9,429 nucleotides of DNA from Pseudomonadota bacterium. Lineage in GTDB: Bacteria; Pseudomonadota; Gammaproteobacteria; UBA11654. A program made the position numbers and the translations under genes. Within the stretch, counting starts at the first letter, position 1, and every line of letters begins with the position of its first letter. The notes beneath the pieces were generated by a model, which saw only the letters and a list, made by a program, of their open reading frames with translations, was not told the DNA's origin and made no database searches. Of this stretch, positions 1 to 5,063 are shown piece by piece. The stretch is from the NCBI GenBank assembly GCA_029979325.1, contig JAPOHS010000040.1, positions 1 to 9,429 of the forward strand, written 5' to 3'.

Positions 1-623
1 AGCATGTATGTGGCATGAACCCATCCAAGTGTTTTACTCATACCGCCACTAATTTCAGATTCTAAATCAGGTGAAGAGCCTTCTATTGCAAGTCTCTCAA
101 ATGATTGTCCAAGAGGGAAAAACGCAATTTCAATCCCGAGAATGGTTAAGTTAACAAGCCCATAAAGGCCAACTTTCAATGCCACAGAATTTGGATCATA
201 TGGGCCATTTCCCATGAATGAGGATATGGAAACAATAATTAAACCGAGACCAAGTGATGCAACAATATACCTATTGATTTTAGAGAGGCTTTGGCCCCAT
301 GGTTTGTTGAGGTTTGCCGCCCCTCCTACATTAATTACCAACCAAGCAAATGTAAAAACCCACATTAATGCAACTGTAGTCACTGATGGATTTATATATC
401 CCAGTGTTGCTGAGAGGTGCACTCCGAATGGGAGTGCCATCACCCACATCACCCTAGGGAGTAGTTCAATTTTTAATGCCATTTCGAGCATTTGAAATCT
501 GGCTTCAATAGAGAGAGCCGGGTCAACAGACTTCTTCGAACAGAGCATTACCCCAACATCTGTGCCTAACCAAAACACAAACATACAAATGTGGAGAAAC
601 TTCCAGATTTCATATTCAGCCAT
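1..623 (-). CDS. Multi-spanning membrane protein, CopD/DUF2269-like (C-terminus cut by window edge)
   Basis: The reading frame stays open from an ATG at 623 to the left edge (207 codons visible), so only the N-terminal part is seen. The protein begins MAEYEIWKFLHICMFVFWLG. Hydrophobic segments lie at about residues 7-27, 58-77, 83-100, 119-136 and 149-170, and another seems to begin near 199, giving an inner-membrane protein with at least five helices. The first helix has the K-x2-H...W-x-G arrangement (K8, H11, W18, G20) seen in CopD, DUF2269 and HemJ-like proteins, and H69 and H203 lie in or beside other helices. In those families such histidines can bind haem or metal; that role here is inferred. 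The start is 3 nt after the stop of the upstream small gene, with a purine-rich AAAAAGAG stretch inside the end of that gene as a possible ribosome site, so the two are probably cotranscribed and translationally coupled. Family assignment is by motif only. Confidence 0.7.
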   Translation of the reverse strand, partial: MAEYEIWKFLHICMFVFWLGTDVGVMLCSKKSVDPALSIEARFQMLEMALKIELLPRVMWVMALPFGVHLSATLGYINPSVTTVALMWVFTFAWLVINVGGAANLNKPWGQSLSKINRYIVASLGLGLIIVSISSFMGNGPYDPNSVALKVGLYGLVNLTILGIEIAFFPLGQSFERLAIEGSSPDLESEISGGMSKTLGWVHATYM

Positions 624-626
624 AAT

Positions 627-902
627 TTAAACTCTTTTTACTTCTGGCTCTACGGCCTCACCATCTTCCTGCCACGAATAAAGCTCGCCTATGTATTGAG
701 ATAACAAGAAATTTACTTCTTCTGACTCCCCTTCTGATTGAAGGGCATCGATGTTTCTTTGTGCAAGTTCTATCGCTCTTGCAACCCTATAGTCTCTAAA
801 GGCCTGACTTTTCTGCATTGCCTTGGAGACTTCCATTTGATCTAGAAACTCTTCAGTGATAGTCACATTGACTCCAGACCATGTAAGATTAACTTCGCTC
901 AC
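627..902 (-). CDS. Small acidic protein of unknown function, 91 aa
   Basis: I do not recognise a family. The protein starts at a GTG codon (900-902) preceded by GAGGAA (908-913 on the plus strand) at 5 nt spacing, which supports this start. It is soluble, rich in Glu, and has no signal peptide or membrane segment. Residues 16-60 (from TEEFLDQMEVSK onward) look mostly helical, with a second helix likely around 62-77, and the tail carries an acidic patch before a final KRV. There are no cysteines or obvious metal ligands. It sits 3 nt upstream of the membrane protein gene in the same direction and shares its promoter, so a role as an accessory or partner of that membrane protein is possible but only inferred from context. 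Confidence 0.7.
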   Translation of the reverse strand: MSEVNLTWSGVNVTITEEFLDQMEVSKAMQKSQAFRDYRVARAIELAQRNIDALQSEGESEEVNFLLSQYIGELYSWQEDGEAVEPEVKRV

Positions 903-1050
903 AATTTTTCCTCATATACTTTTGATTACATAGATTATCATTAAATCAAAATATTTTGACAAGCCTTAATCTGGTTAACAGTTTCTCTTTATCCATAAAA
1001 TATTTTCATATATATTCAGTTGGTAGAACTTTTTTATTGAGGAGCAGGCA
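903..1050. promoter_or_regulatory. Divergent intergenic control region
   Basis: This 148-nt AT-rich gap separates the minus-strand unit from the plus-strand five-gene cluster, so it should hold a promoter for each. The minus-strand promoter is clear (934-962). For the plus strand, a TTGACA (956-961) overlaps the minus-strand -35 box, but it has only a poor -10 (CAGTTT at 979-984). Alternatives are TTAACA (975-980) with TAAAAT (996-1001) at a short 15-nt spacing, or a TATATT -10 at 1011-1016 with a weak -35. I cannot choose among these. The ribosome site GAGGAG (1039-1044) for the cupin gene closes the region. Confidence 0.4.
934..962 (-). promoter_or_regulatory. Predicted sigma-70-type promoter for the minus-strand two-gene unit
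   Basis: On the minus strand a TTGTCA -35 box (957-962) and a GATAAT -10 box (934-939) are separated by 17 nt; each box matches the consensus at five of six positions. The start of transcription would fall near 927, giving a leader of about 25 nt that contains the GAGGAA ribosome site of the GTG-started 91-aa gene. The geometry is good, but AT-rich intergenic DNA yields such matches by chance at some rate. Confidence 0.5.
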
Positions 1051-1956
1051 ATGAGGCCACACGTAGAACTTATTCAACAAAGCGATCTTTGCTGGCATCC
1101 CGCTGAACTTCACGGGGGCACGGGAAGAGCGATGCAAAGAAATCTCTCTTATGATGAGGAAGATGGATCTTGTTCAACAAAAATAATTTTTGAAACCGCT
1201 TGGGATCGTCCTGGTGGATATCATGAAGCAGATACAGAATGGTTTGTGCTTGAAGGCAAAGTCAAAATGGGCAATGAGATATTTGGTCCAGGCATGTATT
1301 GGAGAGCTCCAGCTGGATTGAGAGTTCCTGAAATCAGTGTTGACAAAGGAACGGAAGTTCTAATATTCAGAGAATACGGTGATTGGGGATTTTCTGTTTC
1401 TGAAGCTGATAAAAGTGAATTTATCCCTGAAGGAGGAAACACCGCATCAGAAGAGCCAGGCAAATTAACGATATGTGATTCAGCAAAGATGGACTGGATG
1501 GATAATATATATGAAGGCGACTCACAGAGATTTCTTCAACTGAAAATCTTATATCATGATCCTTCACCTGAAGGAGAGAATGAAAAAGGGTTTATTACTC
1601 TTCTTGGATGGGCACCTCCGGGTTGGTCTGACAATAGACTCATACATCATCCTGTTTTTGAAGAGGCCTATACTTTAACTGGACACATGGAATATAACTT
1701 TGGTCGATTTACTCCAGGTACATATTTCTTTAGGCCTGCAAAAGTAAAGCATGGTCACTTCGTAACCGGTGAGGAAATGGGTTGTAGCTGGATATTTAGG
1801 CTTGATGGTTCATTAATCAACTGGGTAACACTCAATTCGCAAGTCATTGTCAAAGGGGATGCTGTGAACTATGATCCTGAAACACAAGGTGCTGTTATAT
1901 CAGGCCTGCCAGTGAGATCGAAGTCAACTGGGCCTTGGGACTTAGACGGACAATAG
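1051..1956 (+). CDS. Two-domain cupin (bicupin) protein, DUF4437/ChrR-cupin-like
   Basis: This 301-residue protein has two cupin half-repeats. In the first (about residues 40-110), H58 is followed by E63, then EGKVKMG and PGMYWRAPAG (80-89), matching the H...E...G and G-x5-P spacing of cupin motifs 1 and 2. In the second (about 160-255), HH at 199-200, EE at 204-205, a glycine at 211, PGTYFFRP (222-229) and H234/H236 form a fuller set of likely metal ligands, so the C-terminal domain is the better candidate for a metal site. Cupins include dioxygenases, isomerases and sensors; the reaction here is unknown. There is no signal peptide, so it is probably cytoplasmic. The ATG is well supported by GAGGAG at 1039-1044, 6 nt upstream. 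It is the first gene of the plus-strand cluster, 55 nt ahead of the amidohydrolase-like gene, which suggests an enzymatic role in the same pathway rather than a stand-alone one. Confidence 0.8.
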   Translation: MRPHVELIQQSDLCWHPAELHGGTGRAMQRNLSYDEEDGSCSTKIIFETAWDRPGGYHEADTEWFVLEGKVKMGNEIFGPGMYWRAPAGLRVPEISVDKGTEVLIFREYGDWGFSVSEADKSEFIPEGGNTASEEPGKLTICDSAKMDWMDNIYEGDSQRFLQLKILYHDPSPEGENEKGFITLLGWAPPGWSDNRLIHHPVFEEAYTLTGHMEYNFGRFTPGTYFFRPAKVKHGHFVTGEEMGCSWIFRLDGSLINWVTLNSQVIVKGDAVNYDPETQGAVISGLPVRSKSTGPWDLDGQ

Positions 1957-2011
1957 AAATCACTATTTCTTGATCGCTTGATAAATAGCTTTATACTCCA
2001 TCATTCGTAAT
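1957..2011 (+). other. Cupin-amidohydrolase gap with two small AT-rich hairpins
   Basis: Two short inverted repeats follow each other: AGAAAT-CACT-ATTTCT (1955-1970, overlapping the cupin stop codon) and ATAAA-TAGC-TTTAT (1981-1994). Both have 4-nt loops and no G-C pairs in the second stem, and neither is followed by a long T tract, so they are not convincing terminators. The gap has no visible Shine-Dalgarno sequence for the next gene. A weak RNA processing or attenuation role is possible but unsupported. Confidence 0.25.
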
Positions 2012-2866
2012 ATGACTGGAATCATAGACATCGTTGTTAACCTGTATACTCCTCAAGAAGTTGAGCTTGGGCAGACAGGTCTTGATGAAGACTTCAAGAA
2101 ACAGGTCAGAATGCCAGAAGAAATGAGATCTGGCGTAACAATTCCTGATTACATAAAAAAGATGGATCAAGCAGGGATAGAGCGTTCCCTTCTGATTGCT
2201 GTTCGAGCAGGTGATATCAGAGTGCCGGAGTCTTTTGAGGTGCCCTACGAGAGCGTGCATAAGGTTTGCAATGAATATCCTGACCGTTTCTCTGGGTTGG
2301 CAGGAATCGATCCCTTTAGGGGAATGCAGGGACTTAGGGATTTAGAAAATGCAGTCAATGAGATGGGTTTTGTTGGAGCGCATCTATATCCTCACTGGTG
2401 CGAATTACCGCCCAATCATAGAAAATACTATCCCTACTATGCAAAATGTTGCGAGCTTGGAATTCCGATCATGATGCAGGTGGGTCATAATCTTGTTTAC
2501 TCAAGAAACAGGCGCTTACCGAGCGTTGGAAGACCAATATACCTGGATGAAGTTGCCATTGATTTTCCTGATTTGAAGTTGATTGGAATCCATATAGGGA
2601 TTCCATGGACAGAAGAAATGATATCCATGTGCTGGAAACACGAAAATGTTTTCACAGCAGGTGATGCCTATGCTCCAAAGTATTGGCCTGAATCATATGT
2701 TCACTATGCAAATTCTTATGGGCAGAAAAAAGTCCTCTTTGGGACAGACTGGCCTGTGATTGACCCTGTTAGAGCAGTGGAAGAATTCAATGAACTAAAT
2801 TTTAGAGAGTCAGCCTCTCAAAGAATCTTGAGAGAAAATGCTTTAGAAGTTTTTAATTTAGGTTAA
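2012..2866 (+). CDS. Amidohydrolase-2 (ACMSD-like) TIM-barrel protein lacking the HxH motif
   Basis: The 284-residue protein has the layout of the amidohydrolase_2 family (metal-dependent decarboxylases and hydrolases such as ACMSD and gamma-resorcylate decarboxylase): a first strand IIDIVVNLYTP, a central AHLYPHW segment (H124, H128), MQVGHN (H159), GIHIGIPW (H194) and a last-strand FGTDWP (D246). H159, H194 and D246 correspond to the usual metal or catalytic ligands on strands 5, 6 and 8. The strand-1 HxH, expected at residues 8 and 10, is replaced by V8 and N10, so metal binding may be altered. No signal peptide is present. The frame is closed by TAA at 1982-1984 and has no other upstream ATG, GTG or TTG, so the ATG at 2012 is the only reasonable start even though it lacks a Shine-Dalgarno sequence. 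The CoA ligase gene follows after 12 nt. A C-C hydrolase or decarboxylase acting on a pathway intermediate is a reasonable guess. Confidence 0.8.
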   Translation: MTGIIDIVVNLYTPQEVELGQTGLDEDFKKQVRMPEEMRSGVTIPDYIKKMDQAGIERSLLIAVRAGDIRVPESFEVPYESVHKVCNEYPDRFSGLAGIDPFRGMQGLRDLENAVNEMGFVGAHLYPHWCELPPNHRKYYPYYAKCCELGIPIMMQVGHNLVYSRNRRLPSVGRPIYLDEVAIDFPDLKLIGIHIGIPWTEEMISMCWKHENVFTAGDAYAPKYWPESYVHYANSYGQKKVLFGTDWPVIDPVRAVEEFNELNFRESASQRILRENALEVFNLG

Positions 2867-2881
2867 TAGTTTATTTCTATG
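2867..2881 (+). promoter_or_regulatory. Shine-Dalgarno-less start element TAGTTTATTTCTATG
   Basis: The CoA ligase start codon is preceded not by a ribosome site but by TAGTTT-ATTTCT directly after the upstream TAA stop. The same arrangement with two changed bases precedes the molybdoenzyme gene (5049-5063). TAGTTT is a loose -10-like hexamer placed so that transcription could begin at or next to the ATG, which would give a leaderless message; the other possibility is translational coupling to the upstream gene 12 nt away. Confidence 0.3.
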
Positions 2882-4402
2882 AGCATGGAACTACCCTCAT
2901 CATACAAGCATACAAATATCTCTGATGGAGTTCGTTCAGCCTGCTTAAAAGATCCTTCCAAGATTGCCTACAAGCATGGCAAGAATACAAGAACGTACCA
3001 AGAGCTGGCACAAAGAATGGACTCGATTTCAAGTGTAATCTCTTCGTTTGATATTCCGCCAAAATCCAATTTAGGAATCGTTGCCTCTAACTCTATTGAC
3101 TACATGGAGATTGTCCTAGCAGCCTCTCAATTGGGTCACCCTATTGCTACGGTCAATCCAAAATTGACTGCAAAAGAGATCGTTTCAATATGTGAAGATG
3201 CCCAAGCAAGTTTGATCTTTGTTGATCAAAAAGTGTCTACAGTGCTTGAAGGGATTCACATTGATGGCGCTCAAAGGAAAATTAATATCGAGAATGAGCT
3301 AAGCAACTTAATTGATCAGTCAAGTCAAATGAGTGGCCTTCCAGCCATTGATGAAAAAGAAACATTCACGATACCTTATACTTCTGGGACAACAGGAAAG
3401 CCAAAGGGTGTTCTTGTGCCTCATCGATCAAGAGCGTTGACGCTATATGGGATGGCAGATGCTTATGGTTGTTTTTCTTCTGATGATCGTTTTCTTTCTA
3501 TTGCACCAATGTGTCATGGTGCTGGAATGATCTTTTCACTAGCCCCAATATTCTTTGGGGGTTACGCAGAGATTATGGATGGCTTTGATCCTGAGCTTGT
3601 AATGAAAACTCTCGAAGATGAGGAAATGACAGGTTTTTTTGGAGTTCCAACCCATTTTCATGGGATGCTGGGCATAGATCAATCCGTTCTTGAAAACTAT
3701 ACTGGAAGCTCATTAAAAACGATCATATCGAATGCAGCCGCACTGCCGCAATCTTTGAAAGAAAGGATAGTTGAGCATTTTGGAGAGGGGCTGCTCTATG
3801 AGTGCTATGGTTCAACAGAGGGTGGAATTATTTCAAACCTAAGACCAGATGATCAATTAAGAAAAAAGCAATGTGTAGGAGAGCCCTTTCCTTTTACAAA
3901 GATAAAAATATTAAACGATGATGGTGATGAATGTGGGCCGAATGAGGTTGGGGAAGTTTTCACAAGCAGTCCATACATATTTAATGGCTACTGGCAAAAA
4001 GAAAAAGAAACTCGAGATGCTTTTGATGGTGAATGGCTCACTGTGGGTGACCTTGCTAAAAAAGATGAAGATGGATTCCTATATATAGTTGATAGAAAAA
4101 AAGACATGATCATCTCGGGCGGAATCAATATATATCCAAGGGAAATTGAAGAAGTCCTTTTAGAGCATGCAGAGATCAATGATATTGCTATTGTTGGTGA
4201 GCCTGATGAAAAATGGGGTGAAGTCATTAAAGCATTTATTGTTTTCGATGAATTGGAACTATCCCTTGATGAGATTCAAGATTTTTGTAGTAATAAGATC
4301 GCATCTATTAAAATACCAAAGATTATAGTAACAATTGATGCCTTGCCAAGAAATGCAAACGGCAAAGTGCTCAAAACAGAATTAAGAGGAACAAAACTAT
4401 GA
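2879..4402 (+). CDS. Class I adenylate-forming enzyme, acyl- or aryl-CoA ligase (AMP-binding)
   Basis: This 507-residue protein carries the full core motif set of the ANL superfamily: the phosphate-binding loop YTSGTTGKPKG (167-177), the A5 motif YGSTEGG (310-316), the ribose-binding aspartate in VGDLA (D391), the hinge region DRKKDMIISGG (405-415) followed by NIYPREIE, and the C-terminal catalytic lysine in NANGK (K496). Length and domain order are normal for a soluble fatty-acid, coumarate or benzoate type CoA ligase. It should activate a carboxylic acid with ATP and form a CoA thioester in the cytoplasm; the acid cannot be named. The gene starts 12 nt after the amidohydrolase-like gene without a Shine-Dalgarno sequence (a second ATG two codons in has none either) and ends in a 4-nt ATGA overlap with the next gene, strong evidence for cotranscription and coupling. 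All catalytic motifs are intact. Confidence 0.93.
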   Translation: MSMELPSSYKHTNISDGVRSACLKDPSKIAYKHGKNTRTYQELAQRMDSISSVISSFDIPPKSNLGIVASNSIDYMEIVLAASQLGHPIATVNPKLTAKEIVSICEDAQASLIFVDQKVSTVLEGIHIDGAQRKINIENELSNLIDQSSQMSGLPAIDEKETFTIPYTSGTTGKPKGVLVPHRSRALTLYGMADAYGCFSSDDRFLSIAPMCHGAGMIFSLAPIFFGGYAEIMDGFDPELVMKTLEDEEMTGFFGVPTHFHGMLGIDQSVLENYTGSSLKTIISNAAALPQSLKERIVEHFGEGLLYECYGSTEGGIISNLRPDDQLRKKQCVGEPFPFTKIKILNDDGDECGPNEVGEVFTSSPYIFNGYWQKEKETRDAFDGEWLTVGDLAKKDEDGFLYIVDRKKDMIISGGINIYPREIEEVLLEHAEINDIAIVGEPDEKWGEVIKAFIVFDELELSLDEIQDFCSNKIASIKIPKIIVTIDALPRNANGKVLKTELRGTKL

Positions 4403-5037
4403 GCTTGAAAAAAATCTCAGTAGATTTTTACTTTGATTATAGTTGTCCTTGGACTTACCTTGGCTTCAAACGATTGATTCAAACCGCGACAAGAACTGCA
4501 TCGGACATCATTTGGAAACCCATAAATCTTGAGATTATGAGAGAGATTCTTGATAAACCGAAAACAATCACAGCTGACTACCAAAAAAATTACAGAAAAA
4601 AAGACCTGCAAGACTGGGCAAACTACTGCAACGTAGTCATAAAGCCAATGGAAAATATTGATCATAAAGCCTCAATGGCTGCATCCAGAGTTGTAGCTCA
4701 TGCTGAAGGTGAGGGTCTTATAAAAGAATACTCAGAGGAAGTCTTTAAAGCTTTTTTCAGCGATTCCAAAGATATCTCAGATAAGAATGTCTTGCTTGAG
4801 ATCTCTGAAAAAATTGGCTTGAATGGAAATCTTGAAGATTATTTAGATGACCACTCATTAGATCTTATGATAGAAAAAAACTCTAAGGAACTTGCACAAC
4901 GAGGCGGGTATGGAAGCCCAACAATGTTTGTTGAGAATCAGATGTTTTTTGGCAATGATCGAATGAACCTGGTCGAGTTTGCAATTGGACAAGCAAGCGG
5001 CAGAGTCTTAGTGATTCCTGGACAGCACAACACATAG
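4399..5037 (+). CDS. DsbA-fold protein, 2-hydroxychromene-2-carboxylate isomerase / kappa-GST-like
   Basis: The 212-residue protein starts with a thioredoxin-like strand VDFYFDYSCPWTYLGFKR, then a helical insertion (about 60-150), and returns to the fold at GSPTMFV (172-178, with the cis-proline P174) and MFFGNDRMNLVEFA. This order and the FGNDR segment are typical of HCCA isomerases (NahD-like) and kappa-class glutathione transferases, which use glutathione, and of the related FrnE-like DsbA proteins. The active-site tip reads C16-P-W-T19, with one cysteine instead of the serine of kappa/HCCA enzymes or the CxxC of DsbA. No signal peptide is present, so a cytoplasmic enzyme is more likely than a periplasmic disulfide oxidase. 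AAGAGGA at 4384-4390, 8 nt ahead, supports the ATG that overlaps the CoA ligase stop. In this cluster a glutathione-dependent isomerisation of a ring-cleavage product or other intermediate is a plausible but unproven role. Confidence 0.82.
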   Translation: MSLKKISVDFYFDYSCPWTYLGFKRLIQTATRTASDIIWKPINLEIMREILDKPKTITADYQKNYRKKDLQDWANYCNVVIKPMENIDHKASMAASRVVAHAEGEGLIKEYSEEVFKAFFSDSKDISDKNVLLEISEKIGLNGNLEDYLDDHSLDLMIEKNSKELAQRGGYGSPTMFVENQMFFGNDRMNLVEFAIGQASGRVLVIPGQHNT

Positions 5038-5048
5038 TATTTTTGTGA

Positions 5049-5063
5049 TACATTATTTCTATG
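5049..5063 (+). promoter_or_regulatory. Shine-Dalgarno-less start element TACATTATTTCTATG (possible extended -10)
   Basis: The molybdoenzyme ATG is preceded by TACATT-ATTTCT, matching the element before the CoA ligase gene at 13 of 15 positions. A TG dinucleotide at 5046-5047 makes TGATACATT an extended -10 sequence, and its distance to the ATG (6 nt) would place the transcription start at or beside the start codon. No good -35 is visible. It may be an internal promoter that gives a leaderless message. Confidence 0.3.

Noticed and set aside
214..495. A 93-codon open frame on the plus strand
   Set aside because: It is opposite the membrane protein gene, whose helices and start context are convincing; the plus-strand product has no recognisable features.
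1955..1994. Rho-independent terminator after the cupin gene
   Set aside because: The two hairpins are short, AT-rich and not followed by a T run, and the downstream gene has no clear promoter of its own.
4408..4880. Several runs of seven A (for example 4408-4414, 4583-4589, 4596-4602, 4874-4880, and 4096-4102 in the ligase) as possible slippage sites
   Set aside because: They encode lysine-rich in-frame segments typical of AT-rich genomes; all frames are intact and no alternative product makes sense.
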